A stretch of 59,944 nt of DNA from Parvibaculum sedimenti (lineage in GTDB: Bacteria; Pseudomonadota; Alphaproteobacteria; Parvibaculales; Parvibaculaceae): the NCBI RefSeq assembly GCF_009184905.1, contig NZ_WESC01000021.1, forward strand, positions 1 to 59,944. Direction: 5' to 3'. Below the pieces are notes generated by a model. The model had not been told where the DNA came from. It did not search any database and saw nothing but the letters and a program-made list of their open reading frames with translations. Made by a program: the position numbers and the translations under genes. This document shows positions 38,373-47,878 of the stretch, piece after piece (positions within the stretch are counted from its first letter, which is position 1; every line of letters starts with the position of its first letter).

Positions 38373-38399
38373 GGGCGGCCTCAGGGGCCGTCCTTTTTT
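38373..38399 (+). terminator. Rho-independent terminator of rho
   Basis: GGGCGGCC and GGCCGTCC pair (one G-T wobble) around a short loop and are followed by TTTTTT at 38394-38399. It begins about 28 bp after the rho stop and is followed at once by an interspersed repeat. Confidence 0.8.
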
Positions 38400-38402
38400 A
38401 TG

Positions 38403-38484
38403 GCGTCATGCCGGACTTGATCCGGCATCCATCTTCAATCGTGCCGTAAGGCAAGATGGACCCCGGATCAGGTCCGGGGTGACG
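38403..38484. repeat. Interspersed double-palindrome repeat, copy 3
   Basis: The dyads GCCGGACTTGATCCGGC and CCCCGGATCAGGTCCGGGG are bracketed by CCATCTT and AAGATGG. It lies between convergent rho and the quinone oxidoreductase gene, as the other two copies lie between convergent genes. Confidence 0.85.
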
Positions 38485-38492
38485 GGTGGGAG

Positions 38493-39464
38493 TTACGGTA
38501 CCAGCACCGTCGCGCCGGTTGTCTTCCTCGCTTCGAGGTCGCGATGCGCCTGGGCGGCGTCGGCGAGCTTGTAGCGCTGGTTGATCTCGATCTTCACCGC
38601 GCCTTTGGCGACGACGTCGAAAACCTCGGCGCCGATTTCGGCATAGTCTTTCGGCGAGGCGGCATAGGTCGCGAGCGTCGGGCGCGTCACATAGAGCGAG
38701 CCCTTGGCGGCGAGGATGCCGAGATCGACGCCGGTGACGGGGCCTGAGGCATTGCCGAAAGACACGAGAAGGCCACGGGGACTGAGGCAGTCGAGCGAGG
38801 TCATGAACGTGTCTTTGCCGACGCCGTCATAGACGACGGGTACCTTCTTGCCGCCAGTGATTTCCTTCACGCGCTCGACGGTGTTTTCTGTGCGGTAGTT
38901 GATGACGTGATCGCAGCCATGCGCTTTCGCAATCGCGATCTTGTCGTCGGAACCGACCGTGCCGATGACCGTGCAGCCCAGATGCTTTGCCCATTGCGTG
39001 GCGATGAGGCCGACGCCGCCGGCGGCGGCGTGCCAGAGGATCGTCTGTCCCGCTTCGACGCGGAAGGTGCGGCGCAGGAGATATTCGGCGGTGGAGCCTT
39101 TGAGCAGAAGGCAGGCTGCAGCATCGTCGCTGACACCGGCGGGAAGCGGAAGCGCGCGGGCGGCGGGAACATTCGTCAGCTCCGCATAGGCGCCGCCGCT
39201 GTTGTAGGCGATGCGATCGCCGACCTTCACATTGGTCACGCCTTCGCCCACGGCATCCACGACGCCCGCCGCTTCGCTTCCGAGCGTGAAGGGGAGCGGC
39301 ACGGGATAAAGGCCGGAGCGAAAATAGGTCTCGATGAAGTTGAGACCCACGGCCTTGTTGCGGACGCGGATTTCGCCGGGCCGCAGATCGGCCAGGTCGA
39401 TTTCTTCGAATTGCAGAACCTCGGGCCCGCCATGCTGGTGGATACGAATGGCTTTGGTCTTCAT
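38493..39464 (-). CDS. qor: NADPH:quinone oxidoreductase (zeta-crystallin-like MDR family)
   Basis: A zinc-independent medium-chain dehydrogenase of 323 residues. The N-terminus is AIRIHQHGGPEVLQFEEIDL, with the catalytic-domain GLNFIETYFRSGLYP after it. The NADPH loop is AAAGGVGLIATQWAKHLG near residue 150. The C-terminus is LADAAQAHRDLEARKTTG. Family members reduce quinones by one electron; the physiological substrate is not known. It is leftward, and the LysE gene lies 10 bp upstream, so they may be cotranscribed. Confidence 0.95.
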   Translation of the reverse strand: MKTKAIRIHQHGGPEVLQFEEIDLADLRPGEIRVRNKAVGLNFIETYFRSGLYPVPLPFTLGSEAAGVVDAVGEGVTNVKVGDRIAYNSGGAYAELTNVPAARALPLPAGVSDDAAACLLLKGSTAEYLLRRTFRVEAGQTILWHAAAGGVGLIATQWAKHLGCTVIGTVGSDDKIAIAKAHGCDHVINYRTENTVERVKEITGGKKVPVVYDGVGKDTFMTSLDCLSPRGLLVSFGNASGPVTGVDLGILAAKGSLYVTRPTLATYAASPKDYAEIGAEVFDVVAKGAVKIEINQRYKLADAAQAHRDLEARKTTGATVLVP

Positions 39465-39474
39465 CTGAAGTCTC

Positions 39475-40101
39475 CTACGAGCGGGTCAATGCGAGGGTGA
39501 GCCCGGTGAGGGCAAAGACTATGCCGGTGATGCGGTTGCGGATGAGCTGGGCGCGTGGACTCTTGAGGTAGGGAGCGAGATGGCCCGATGCAATCGCGTA
39601 AGTGCCGTCGGACAGGGCGCTGATCGTAATGAAGGTGAGAGCGAGCACCAGCAACTGCGGCAAGGCGGGACGATCCGGGGCGATGAACTGCGGAAAGAAT
39701 GCTGCATAGAAGATAAGTGTCTTCGGATTGGTGATGGAGACGAGAAGGCCGCGACGATAGACGACGGCGGGCTTCAGGCGCGGCGTCTGTGCGGTGTCGC
39801 CCCCCTCGGACGTGATCGGCGTGCGCCAGGCGGAGATGCCGAGCCAGACGATATAGGCGGCGCCGATGAGTTGCAGAATCCCTGTCCATGGTCCCAGCGC
39901 GACGAGGAGCGTATCGAGGCTGGCGACGACAAGGACCATATGGATCGTGATCGCGGTCGAGCAGCCGGCAAGCCCGATCAGTGCATCGCGCCAGCCCTGA
40001 CGGATGCCGACCGCGACCAGATAGGTCACGACCGGCCCCGGTATCACGCAGAGCAGGAGCGTTGCGCCGATAAAGGCGAGGTATAGCTCGGACGGGACCA
40101 T
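39475..40101 (-). CDS. LysE/RhtB family amino-acid exporter
   Basis: An inner-membrane protein of 208 residues with about six helices. Family signature segments are ATLLLCVIPGPVVTYLVAVG at the N-terminus and GAAYIVWLGISAWR mid-protein. RRGLLVSITNPKTLIFYAAF follows. It likely exports a small amino acid or a derivative; the substrate is unknown. It is flanked 5 bp upstream by a dienelactone hydrolase gene and 10 bp downstream by qor, all leftward, suggesting one operon. Confidence 0.9.
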   Translation of the reverse strand: MVPSELYLAFIGATLLLCVIPGPVVTYLVAVGIRQGWRDALIGLAGCSTAITIHMVLVVASLDTLLVALGPWTGILQLIGAAYIVWLGISAWRTPITSEGGDTAQTPRLKPAVVYRRGLLVSITNPKTLIFYAAFFPQFIAPDRPALPQLLVLALTFITISALSDGTYAIASGHLAPYLKSPRAQLIRNRITGIVFALTGLTLALTRS

Positions 40102-40106
40102 GGAGG

Positions 40107-40799
40107 TCAGGCGAGATTCTTCCTGAGGAAAGCCAGCGAGCGGGCATTCGCCTCGTCGGCGGCCGCCTTGTCGTAATGCGCGCCGCGCGGACGGGCGAAG
40201 GCGTGATCCTGCTCGGCATATTGATGAATGGTGACAAGCGGATTGTCGCGCAGATTGTCGATAATCTCGGCCTGCGCTCCCTTGTTGACGAATTCATCCT
40301 TGCCGGCGATGTGCAGCATCAAGGGCTTCTTGATGAACTCGGCATCGGCGAGGCGATTCTGGATGTTGACGCCATAATAGCCGATCGAAGCGTCGCTGTC
40401 GGTGTGGCAGGCCGTGAGAAAGGCGAGCTGGCCGCCGAGGCAATAACCCATCGCGCCGACTTTGCCGGTTGTGAGCGGACGGAGCGTCTTGATCGTGGCG
40501 GCGATGTCGGCGACGCCGTGATCGACATTGAAGGCACCCATGAGATCGAAGGCCTTCTTCCACTCGGCTTCGGTCTGGTCGGTGATGTCGACGCCGGGCT
40601 CGATGCGCGAGAAAAGATCGGGGCTGAGGGCCACGAAGCCTTCCGAGGCCAGCCAGTCGGCGACGTCGCGCATGACCTGATTGACGCCGAAGATTTCCTG
40701 GATGACGACGACGCCCGGACCCGTACCGGATTTGGGCTTTGCCAGATAGCCGGTGAAATTGTGATCAGGACCGTGAATGGAAATGGTTTCGCCGCTCAT
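40107..40799 (-). CDS. Dienelactone hydrolase family protein
   Basis: An alpha/beta hydrolase of 230 residues. The nucleophile elbow uses Cys in MGYCLGGQLAF near residue 120, the mark of the DLH family. The Asp is near GKDEFV and the His in YAEQDHAFARPRG. The N-terminus contains VVVIQEIFGVNQVMRDVADW with the conserved Glu. Classical members hydrolyse dienelactones in chloroaromatic breakdown, but most genomic copies have unknown substrates, and no aromatic pathway genes are nearby. Confidence 0.93.
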   Translation of the reverse strand: MSGETISIHGPDHNFTGYLAKPKSGTGPGVVVIQEIFGVNQVMRDVADWLASEGFVALSPDLFSRIEPGVDITDQTEAEWKKAFDLMGAFNVDHGVADIAATIKTLRPLTTGKVGAMGYCLGGQLAFLTACHTDSDASIGYYGVNIQNRLADAEFIKKPLMLHIAGKDEFVNKGAQAEIIDNLRDNPLVTIHQYAEQDHAFARPRGAHYDKAAADEANARSLAFLRKNLA

Positions 40800-40874
40800 G
40801 GGCTTGGCCTCCTCAGCTCGATTGGAATTCGATGGGAGGGGACTTTAGCCGCCTGGAGGCGCTTGCGGACAAGA

Positions 40875-40902
40875 AAAAAGGGCGCGTTTTCACGCGCCCT
40901 TT
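40875..40902 (-). terminator. Rho-independent terminator of the small leftward gene
   Basis: AAAGGGCGCGT (40877-40887) and ACGCGCCCTTT (40892-40902) form a perfect 11-bp stem with a 4-base loop. On the minus strand the stem is followed by a T-run (A-run at 40875-40880 on plus). It sits 23 bp after the stop of the 62-residue ORF, supporting that ORF as a real gene. Confidence 0.75.
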
Positions 40903-40924
40903 CGAATTCGGTTCGGGAAGCCGG

Positions 40925-41113
40925 TTACCAGCGGGCGTCGAGCGCCTTGTTCTTGGCTTTGAGCTTCTTCGCGGCGAGAGAGGCAGCAGCCGTCGCGGGG
41001 CGGCGGGCTTCAGCCCAGGCCGTGCGGGCAACGGGGGTCTCTGCCGAGAAACGCCCCGTGGCGACGCGGAAAGCGTCGACATAGGAGCGGGCAAAGAGAC
41101 TAGCGATGTTCAT
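40925..41113 (-). CDS. Small Ala/Lys-rich protein of 62 residues, unknown
   Basis: ATG at 41113 to the stop at 40925. The peptide starts MNIASLFARSYVDAFRVATG, then is Ala/Arg-rich and ends KKLKAKNKALDARW. The N-terminal 20 residues could form an amphipathic helix; there is no signal peptide. A longer frame to 41332 runs into the opposite-strand regulator and is rejected. It is divergent from a LysR-type regulator with a dyad between them, and it has its own strong terminator. The family is not recognised. It is possibly a target of the regulator. Confidence 0.6.
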   Translation of the reverse strand: MNIASLFARSYVDAFRVATGRFSAETPVARTAWAEARRPATAAASLAAKKLKAKNKALDARW

Positions 41114-41183
41114 TTTATTCACCAAAGGGTTCGTGTTGAGGGGAAGATGGTGCTTCCCACAGGCCAAATCAAACGATGACTTT

Positions 41184-41198
41184 TCACAGCAGATGTGA
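41184..41198. promoter_or_regulatory. Candidate operator between the small gene and lysR
   Basis: TCACA-gcaga-TGTGA is a perfect 5-bp inverted repeat in the 99-bp divergent gap, 14 bp upstream of the regulator ATG. LysR-type regulators usually bind dyads in such gaps. The short arms make this only suggestive. Confidence 0.35.
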
Positions 41199-41212
41199 GA
41201 ATATCTAACATC

Positions 41213-42190
41213 ATGAGCATTCGCCGCCTGCCACCGCTGAACGCGCTTCGGGCCTTCGAAGCCGCCGCCAGGCATCTCAGCTTCTCGCGTGCGGCCGAGG
41301 AGCTGCATGTCACCCATGCGGCGATCAGCCATCAGGTGCGCGCGCTGGAGGAAGAGGCGGGGGTGGCGCTGTTTGTCAGAACCGGCCGCGCGGTCGAACT
41401 CACCGATGCAGGCCGGGCGCTGTTACCGATGCTTTCGCAAGCCTTCGATCAGATCGCCGATGGCTGGGCGCAGGCCCTGGGTGAGGAGGGCGGGCCGCTG
41501 ACCGTTTCGGTGGAGCCGTCATTCGCCGCGCGATGGCTGGTGCTGCGGCTCGGGAGGTTCTATCGCGCCCATCCGGAGATCGAGCTGCGGTTGCTGCCCT
41601 CACCGGAGATCATCGATTTCGAAACGCAGAATGTCGATGTCGGCATTCGATATGGGCTCGGCGGCTGGACCGATGTGATCGCGGAGAAACTGTTTGAGGC
41701 GACCGTCTATCCCGTTTGCAGTCCGCTTCTGATCGATCCGAAAAAGCCGATCCGGACGCCGGAGGACCTGCGCCAATATCCGCTGCTTCATGAGGAGACG
41801 ATGGGGCACTGGCTGCAATGGCTCGAAGCGGCCGGCGTCAAGAATCCAAAATGGGCGGCGAGGGGCCCGCTCTTCATCGAGGCATCGCTGGCACTTCAGG
41901 CCGCCGCCGCCGGTCAGGGTGTGGCGCTTGCGAACGACGCGCTCGCCATGACCGATTTGGCGGAAGGGCGTCTCGTTCGCCTCTTCGACCTCGAAGTGCC
42001 CGATGAGGAAGCCTATTGGCTCGTCTATCCCAAACGCAGCGCGCGCAAGCCCAAGGTGCAGGCCTTCCGTGCCTGGATCCGTGAAGAGGCAGGCCTTCTG
42101 CCCGCCGAGATCGCCGGACTCAAGGAGCGGGTTCGTTCGAAGGCGCGCGAGCGCGCAAAAGAACCGAAGCGAGGTCCCGAGGCTCCGTGA
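41213..42190 (+). CDS. LysR-type transcriptional regulator (GcvA-like)
   Basis: A protein of 325 residues. The N-terminal winged HTH is [20 protein letters not shown] followed by [19 protein letters not shown]. The effector-binding domain contains [19 protein letters not shown] and [10 protein letters not shown], typical of the GcvA subgroup. The start at 41213 gives [13 protein letters not shown]; an ATG at 41195 is also possible. It is divergent from the 62-residue gene. Its 3' end overlaps the convergent DUF255 gene by 71 bp. Confidence 0.93.
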   Translation: MSIRRLPPLNALRAFEAAARHLSFSRAAEELHVTHAAISHQVRALEEEAGVALFVRTGRAVELTDAGRALLPMLSQAFDQIADGWAQALGEEGGPLTVSVEPSFAARWLVLRLGRFYRAHPEIELRLLPSPEIIDFETQNVDVGIRYGLGGWTDVIAEKLFEATVYPVCSPLLIDPKKPIRTPEDLRQYPLLHEETMGHWLQWLEAAGVKNPKWAARGPLFIEASLALQAAAAGQGVALANDALAMTDLAEGRLVRLFDLEVPDEEAYWLVYPKRSARKPKVQAFRAWIREEAGLLPAEIAGLKERVRSKARERAKEPKRGPEAP

Positions 42191-44162
42191 TCGGTAGCGA
42201 GCAGGTCGGGCCGAGACAGACATAGGCCGTCGGCTTTCCGTCGAGCGCGCGCTTGCCGGCGGCGGGATGCCCTTCCGGCAATGGGGTGCCGTCCTCGATC
42301 AAAGAAAGAACATGCGTCGGGAGGGCGAGGGCGAAGACCGTGCGGCGCAGTTCAGCCGTTGTGTCGTAAGACCCGATCAGGACGATCTGGATCGGCCAGA
42401 GGCGTGTTTCGAGACCTGTGAGATACGAACCCAGCGGGAAGATATTGCGGTTGAGCTCGCCGGCAAAAGCCCGGACGAGTTCGTCCGCACGGGCGAGATA
42501 GTCGCTCTTACCGGTGAGGAGGGAGAGTTTTGTCAGTACACTGATGAGAACGCCATTGGCCGCCGGGGTCGCATTGTCGGCCACGCTGCGCGTCCGCGTG
42601 ATGAGGGCGCCCGCATCGTCGGCGGTGAAGAAATAGCCGCCGTTCTTTTGGTCGCGGTAGTGGGTGTCGAGTTCGGCGATAAAGCCTTCGGCCTCCGCGA
42701 CGAAAGAGGGGTTCGATGTCGCCTCGGCCAGCGCCAGCGCGGCGTCGGCCATATTGGCGAGATCGTCGGCCATGGCGCGGTGCTGGAGCTTCCCCTCGCG
42801 CCAGGTGTGGTGGAGACGGCCATTCTCGATCATGCGCGTGGTGACGAAGGAGAAGGCACGGGCGGCCGCGTCTATCCAGAGCGGATCGTCGAAGGCGACA
42901 CCCGCCTCGGCCAGCGCCGCGATGGCGAGGCCGTTCCAGTCCGCGAGCACCTTGTCGTCGAAGCCGGGGCGGATGCGCTTCGCGCGAATGGCGAGAAGCC
43001 TGTCGCGCGTGGGGGCGAGCGCCTCTTCCTCTTCTTCACTGAAGGGCTCGTCGGCGTGGGCAAGGCGATTGAGGATGTTCTTTTCTTCCCAATTGCCGTG
43101 GCGGCTGACGTCATAGACGGATTTGAAATGGGGCGCGTCGGCGCCGAGAGCCGCGTCAATCTCGGCCTCGCTCCAGACATAGAAGCGGCCTTCCTCGCCC
43201 TCGCTGTCGGCGTCGAGGGAGGCAGCGAAACCCGCGCCGTCGACCAGCATTTCGCGGAGCATCCAGCCGATGGTCTCGCGGATGCGCCGCGCATAGAGCG
43301 GCTTTGTCGTCTCTACCCATGCTGAGGTGAGGAGACGCAAGAGCTGGGCATTGTCGTAGAGCATCTTTTCGAAATGCGGGGCGAGCCAGCGCTCGTCCAC
43401 CGAATAGCGGGCGAAGCCCCCACCCAGATGATCGTAGATGCCGCCCTCGCAGAGATGGTCGAGGGTCTTGAGCACGACCTCACCAAGGTCGGCGCGGCCG
43501 GTGCGGAGATAGGCCCGCCAGACGAAGGTGAGGAGGGGCGTTTGCGGAAATTTCGGCGCGCCGCGAATTCCGCCATGGACGGGGTCCATCAGCGACAGGA
43601 ACTTGTCGGCCACGATGTCGAGAACTTGCGGCGTCGGCTCGCCGGGATAGGCGGTGGAGGATTGCTCGTCCAGCGCCTTCACCAGAGCGGCGCGGTTCTG
43701 TTCGATCTTGCCGGGTTCTTCGCGGACGAGGCGGGCGACCTCTTCGAGTACGGCAATGAAGCCCGGCCTTCCGTAAGCAGGCGTCTTCGGAAAATAGGTG
43801 CCGCCCCAGAAGGGCTCGCCGTCTGGCGTCAGGAACATGGTGAGCGGCCAGCCACCCTGTTCGCCGAGAAGGTGGAGCGCCGACATATAAATAGCATCGA
43901 TATCGGGCCGTTCCTCGCGATCGACCTTGATGGGGATGAAAAGCCGGTTCATCACCGCGGCGACTTCCTCGTCCTCGAAACTTTCATGCGCCATGACATG
44001 GCACCAGTGGCAGGCGGCATAACCGATCGAAAGCAGGATCGGCTTTCCTTCCGCGCGGGCCGCGTCCAGCGCCGCTTCGCCCCAGGGCCGCCAGTGAACG
44101 GGGTTGTCCTTGTGCTGCAGGAGATAGGGGCTTGTTTCCGAGTCGAGGAAATTGCGTGACAT
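42120..44162 (-). CDS. DUF255 thioredoxin-fold protein (YyaL/SSP411-like)
   Basis: A protein of 680 residues. The N-terminal thioredoxin-like domain starts [20 protein letters not shown], with the redox pair in [16 protein letters not shown] (CxxC). A long (alpha/alpha)6-barrel-like region follows ([21 protein letters not shown], in parts; [17 protein letters not shown]). This is the YyaL family; human spermatogenesis-associated protein 20 is a member. The biochemical role is unknown. The ATG at 44162 is chosen by homology over 44183. Its 3' end overlaps the convergent lysR 3' end. Confidence 0.92.
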   Translation of the reverse strand: MSRNFLDSETSPYLLQHKDNPVHWRPWGEAALDAARAEGKPILLSIGYAACHWCHVMAHESFEDEEVAAVMNRLFIPIKVDREERPDIDAIYMSALHLLGEQGGWPLTMFLTPDGEPFWGGTYFPKTPAYGRPGFIAVLEEVARLVREEPGKIEQNRAALVKALDEQSSTAYPGEPTPQVLDIVADKFLSLMDPVHGGIRGAPKFPQTPLLTFVWRAYLRTGRADLGEVVLKTLDHLCEGGIYDHLGGGFARYSVDERWLAPHFEKMLYDNAQLLRLLTSAWVETTKPLYARRIRETIGWMLREMLVDGAGFAASLDADSEGEEGRFYVWSEAEIDAALGADAPHFKSVYDVSRHGNWEEKNILNRLAHADEPFSEEEEEALAPTRDRLLAIRAKRIRPGFDDKVLADWNGLAIAALAEAGVAFDDPLWIDAAARAFSFVTTRMIENGRLHHTWREGKLQHRAMADDLANMADAALALAEATSNPSFVAEAEGFIAELDTHYRDQKNGGYFFTADDAGALITRTRSVADNATPAANGVLISVLTKLSLLTGKSDYLARADELVRAFAGELNRNIFPLGSYLTGLETRLWPIQIVLIGSYDTTAELRRTVFALALPTHVLSLIEDGTPLPEGHPAAGKRALDGKPTAYVCLGPTCSLPITEPRDLASVLLRARAPSNEPAP

Positions 44163-44232
44163 AAGGCCGTCCGGGCGGTTCACTTTGGAAGTCGTTTCTT
44201 CCCATTAGACATGAAAGAGAAGAGATCAGCCC

Positions 44233-44502
44233 ATGAAAGTGACAATCGATGTCGATCTTTCGCCGGAGGAAGCGCGGCGGCTGATGGGCCTGCCTGACCT
44301 GGAGCCGATGCAGCAGCGGCTTCTGGCCCAGCTCGAAAAGCAGATGGCCCAGAACATGTCCTATATGGACCCGGAAACGCTGGTAAAGACGATCATGCCG
44401 GTGGGCGCGCAGGGCCTCGAGCAATTCCAGAACCTGCTCTGGAGCATGGCGCGGACGGCGACGGGCAACGGAAAGAAGACGAATACGCGCAAACCCGAGT
44501 AA
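44233..44502 (+). CDS. Small conserved alphaproteobacterial protein (DUF6489-like)
   Basis: A protein of 89 residues starting MKVTIDVDLSPEEARRLMGL, then PDLEPMQQRLLAQLEKQMAQ, and ending with a short basic tail. The opening beta-strand plus a helical repeat is the pattern of DUF6489, which is found only in alphaproteobacteria and often near mnmE. The function is unknown; some resemblance to phasin-like helices is not enough to call. It lies 69 bp upstream of mnmE on the same strand. Confidence 0.75.
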   Translation: MKVTIDVDLSPEEARRLMGLPDLEPMQQRLLAQLEKQMAQNMSYMDPETLVKTIMPVGAQGLEQFQNLLWSMARTATGNGKKTNTRKPE

Positions 44503-44571
44503 AAGGGGCGCGGGTTTCATTGAAGACTTCCGGACGCCGCGGCGTCCGATGCATTTCAGGATCGATTCGGA

Positions 44572-45891
44572 TTGGAAACGATTTACGCCTTGTCGAGCGC
44601 CGCGGGCCGCGCCGGGGTGGCGGTCATCCGCGTCTCGGGACCAGCCTCCGCCGACGCCGTCCGGGTGTTGACGGGCGAGGGGCCAGGACGCCCGCGCGAG
44701 GCGGTTCTACGGACGCTGCGCGATCCGCGCGATGCCAGCATTCTCGACCGCGCACTGATCCTCTGGTTCGAAGGGCCGGCAAGTTTCACCGGCGAGGATG
44801 TCGCCGAGTTTCATGTCCATGGCGGTCGCGCGGTGGTCGACGGGGTGCTCGTCGCGCTTGGCCGATTGCCGGCGCTCCGGATCGCGACTGCGGGGGAGTT
44901 TACGCGCCGCGCCTTTGAGAACGGCAAGCTCGATCTCACCGAGGTCGAAGGCCTTGCCGATCTCATCGAAGCGGAGACGGCGGCGCAACGTGTCCAGGCG
45001 CTTCGGCAGATGGAGGGCGCCCTTGGCCATATCTATGAGGGGTGGCGTGGGCGGCTGATGCGTGTGCTCGCCCATGCCGAGGCCGAGATTGATTTTCCCG
45101 AGGAAGAGATTCCGGGCGACCTGACAAGGAAGCTCGGCCCCGAAATCACGCGGTTGGCCGACGAAATCCGCAATCATCTCGATGACGGGCGGCGGGGTGA
45201 GCGGCTTCGCGACGGCGTTGAGGTGGCGATCATCGGTCCGCCCAATGTCGGCAAGTCGAGCCTTCTGAACCGGCTTGCCCGGCGGGAAGCGGCCATCGTC
45301 TCGGACGAGGCGGGGACGACGCGGGACGTTCTGGAAGTCCGGCTCGATCTGGGCGGCGTCCCGGTGACGTTGGCCGACACCGCTGGTCTGCGGGATGCGG
45401 TCAACGCCGTCGAGCAGGAAGGGGTGAGGCGGGCGCTTGCCCGCGCGGAGGGTGCCGATCTCCGGATTGTCGTCGCCGCGCTTCGGCCGGATGGTGGGCT
45501 CGAAGGAGATTTCAGCCTGGCGCGGGAGGGCGATCTCCGCGTTCTGAACAAGGCTGATCTTGGCCCCTCGAATCTGCCGGGGGCAATTCTTGTTTCGGCG
45601 GCCACGGGCGAGGGGCTCGATTGGTTGGAAGAGGCACTGACCCAACTTGTCGGGGAGAAAGCCGGAATTGCCGAGACACCCGCAATCACGCGAGGCCGTC
45701 ATCGCGAAGGACTTCTGGCCTGTCTGGGGGGTCTGGAGCGGGCACTGGGAGCGCTTCGAGAAGAGAGGGCGATCGAATTGGTGGCCGAAGACCTTCGTTT
45801 GGCGGCGCGTTCGCTGGGCCGGATCACGGGGCGGGTCGATGTCGAGGATTTGCTAGATATTGTGTTCAGGGATTTTTGTATTGGCAAATAA
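44572..45891 (+). CDS. mnmE: tRNA modification GTPase MnmE
   Basis: A GTPase of 439 residues. With MnmG it installs the 5-carboxymethylaminomethyl group on U34 of certain tRNAs. The N-terminus TIYALSSAAGRAGVAVIRVSG binds folate (quoted in part: TIYALSSAAGRAG). The G domain near residues 220-370 has GPPNVGKSSLLN, GTTRD, DTAGLRD and NKADLG. The C-terminus is FCIGK with the conserved Cys. The start is TTG at 44572 by homology. A parS site begins at the base after the stop codon. Confidence 0.98.
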   Translation: METIYALSSAAGRAGVAVIRVSGPASADAVRVLTGEGPGRPREAVLRTLRDPRDASILDRALILWFEGPASFTGEDVAEFHVHGGRAVVDGVLVALGRLPALRIATAGEFTRRAFENGKLDLTEVEGLADLIEAETAAQRVQALRQMEGALGHIYEGWRGRLMRVLAHAEAEIDFPEEEIPGDLTRKLGPEITRLADEIRNHLDDGRRGERLRDGVEVAIIGPPNVGKSSLLNRLARREAAIVSDEAGTTRDVLEVRLDLGGVPVTLADTAGLRDAVNAVEQEGVRRALARAEGADLRIVVAALRPDGGLEGDFSLAREGDLRVLNKADLGPSNLPGAILVSAATGEGLDWLEEALTQLVGEKAGIAETPAITRGRHREGLLACLGGLERALGALREERAIELVAEDLRLAARSLGRITGRVDVEDLLDIVFRDFCIGK

Positions 45892-45907
45892 TGTTTCACG
45901 TGAAACA
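45892..45907. promoter_or_regulatory. parS centromere site 1 (perfect)
   Basis: TGTTTCACGTGAAACA is an exact match to the universal 16-bp parS palindrome bound by ParB. It sits in the 106-bp mnmE-mnmG gap, immediately after the mnmE stop, 3.7 kb from parB and about 11.6 kb from the predicted origin. Confidence 0.95.
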
Positions 45908-45997
45908 GCGTCCGGCCTCAGAGCTACCGATCTCTCAAATCCTTTGACCGCGAAGCGCAGCCGGGGATAAAGCTTCTCACAATCTGAGAGGCGCGGA

Positions 45998-47863
45998 ATG
46001 AATTCTCCCGAATTCGATGTGATCGTGATTGGCGGCGGCCATGCCGGCTGCGAAGCGGCCTCGGCGGCGGCGCGCGCCGGCGCGCGTACCCTGCTACTCA
46101 CCCACAAGATTTCGACCATCGGCGAAATGTCCTGCAATCCGGCGATTGGCGGGTTGGGGAAGGGCCATCTGGTTCGGGAACTCGACGCGTTGGACGGCTT
46201 GATGGGCCGGGTGGCGGATGCCGCGGGTATTCAGTTCCGCCTTCTCAATCGCCGCAAAGGCCCTGCCGTTCGCGGGCCCCGCGCCCAGGCGGACCGGAAG
46301 CTCTATCGAGAGGCGATGCAGGCCGCCATTCTTGGCCACGGGAACCTCCAGACTGAGGAGGGCGGCGTCAACGATCTGATCGTCGACGCTGAAGGTGTGG
46401 CCGGGGTCGTCACCGAGGATGGGCGCCAGTTTCGCGCTCGGCGGGTGGTTCTGACGACCGGGACTTTCCTTCGGGGCATGATCCATATCGGCGAGAAGCG
46501 CATTCCGGCGGGCCGCGTGGGCGAAGCGCCCGCGCTCGGTCTTTCGGACCGGCTTTATGCCCTGGGCTTCCAGCTTGGCCGCCTCAAGACCGGGACGCCG
46601 CCGCGTCTCGACGGGAGCTCCATCGCCTGGGATCGTCTGGAGGTTCAGCCGGGCGATACGCCGCCGGTGCCGTTTTCTTTCCTCACCCGCGAGATCACGA
46701 CCCCTCAGGTCAACTGCCACATCACGCGGACGACCGAGGAAGGCCACAGGATCATCGAGGCGAACCTCAAATATTCGCCCGTCTATGCCGGTCATATCGA
46801 AGGGGTCGGGCCGCGCTATTGTCCCTCGATCGAGGACAAGGTGGTCCGCTTCCGCGAGCGCGACAGCCACCAGATCTTCCTTGAGCCGGAGGGGCTCGAC
46901 GACGACACGATCTATCCAAACGGTATTTCGACGGGGCTTCCCGAAGAAATCCAGCTCGCCTTCCTCAAGACCATTCCGGGTCTGGAAGAGGTCGTAATGC
47001 GCCGCCCCGGTTACGCCATCGAATATGACTATATCGACCCGCGCGAACTCCGGCCGACGCTTGAGACGAAGAAGCTTTCCGGCCTTTATCTCGCCGGGCA
47101 GATCAATGGCACCACGGGTTATGAGGAAGCGGCGGCCCAAGGGTTGATCGCAGGGGCGAATGCCGCCTTGGCCGCAGCGGGGAAGGACCCGGTCGTTTTC
47201 GACCGCGCCGAGGCCTATCTGGGCGTTCTGGTCGACGATCTCATCACGCGGGGTGTCAGTGAGCCCTATCGGATGTTCACATCAAGGGCCGAATACCGGT
47301 TGACCCTTCGCGCCGACAATGCCGACCAGCGCTTGACAGGGAAGGGCATTGAGACGGGACTCGTCGGAGCGGAACGGGCGGAGGCGTTCGCGGCGAAGCT
47401 TTCGGCGCTTGAAGCGGCCCGGACACTGGCCCGGGACCTCAAGCTATCGCCCAATGAGCTGGTGAAGCGGGGCCTTCGGGTGAATCAGGACGGCGTGGCG
47501 CGTAGCGCGCTTGATCTGTTGGCTTATCCCGACATCGATTTGGCCAATATTGCCTCGATCTGGCCGGAATTTGGCGATTTGTCGGACGAAATCGCCGAAC
47601 AGCTCGAAATCGACGCCCAGTATTCCGGCTATCTGGATCGGCAGGAAAGCGACATTCGCGCCTTCCGCAAAGATGAGGGGCTGAGCCTTCCCTCCGACCT
47701 TGATTATGCTGCCGTTCCAGGTCTCTCCAATGAAGTCCGGCTGAAGCTCGGCAAGGCGCGTCCGGCCACACTAGGCCAGGCGGCGAGGGTGGACGGCGTC
47801 ACTCCAGCGGCCCTGACGACGCTTCTGATTTATGTGAAGCAGCAGCCTCGTCATATAGCTTGA
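45998..47863 (+). CDS. mnmG: tRNA uridine-5-carboxymethylaminomethyl modification enzyme MnmG (GidA)
   Basis: An FAD-dependent partner of MnmE, 621 residues. The dinucleotide loop is [20 protein letters not shown] at residues 10-29. Conserved [16 protein letters not shown] follows, then the catalytic Cys region [12 protein letters not shown] near residue 275. [20 protein letters not shown] lies near 370, and the C-terminal helical MnmE/tRNA-binding part includes [19 protein letters not shown] gives a good ribosome site. rsmG follows within bases. Confidence 0.99.
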   Translation: MNSPEFDVIVIGGGHAGCEAASAAARAGARTLLLTHKISTIGEMSCNPAIGGLGKGHLVRELDALDGLMGRVADAAGIQFRLLNRRKGPAVRGPRAQADRKLYREAMQAAILGHGNLQTEEGGVNDLIVDAEGVAGVVTEDGRQFRARRVVLTTGTFLRGMIHIGEKRIPAGRVGEAPALGLSDRLYALGFQLGRLKTGTPPRLDGSSIAWDRLEVQPGDTPPVPFSFLTREITTPQVNCHITRTTEEGHRIIEANLKYSPVYAGHIEGVGPRYCPSIEDKVVRFRERDSHQIFLEPEGLDDDTIYPNGISTGLPEEIQLAFLKTIPGLEEVVMRRPGYAIEYDYIDPRELRPTLETKKLSGLYLAGQINGTTGYEEAAAQGLIAGANAALAAAGKDPVVFDRAEAYLGVLVDDLITRGVSEPYRMFTSRAEYRLTLRADNADQRLTGKGIETGLVGAERAEAFAAKLSALEAARTLARDLKLSPNELVKRGLRVNQDGVARSALDLLAYPDIDLANIASIWPEFGDLSDEIAEQLEIDAQYSGYLDRQESDIRAFRKDEGLSLPSDLDYAAVPGLSNEVRLKLGKARPATLGQAARVDGVTPAALTTLLIYVKQQPRHIA

Positions 47864-47878
47864 GTGATAGGGCCGGGT

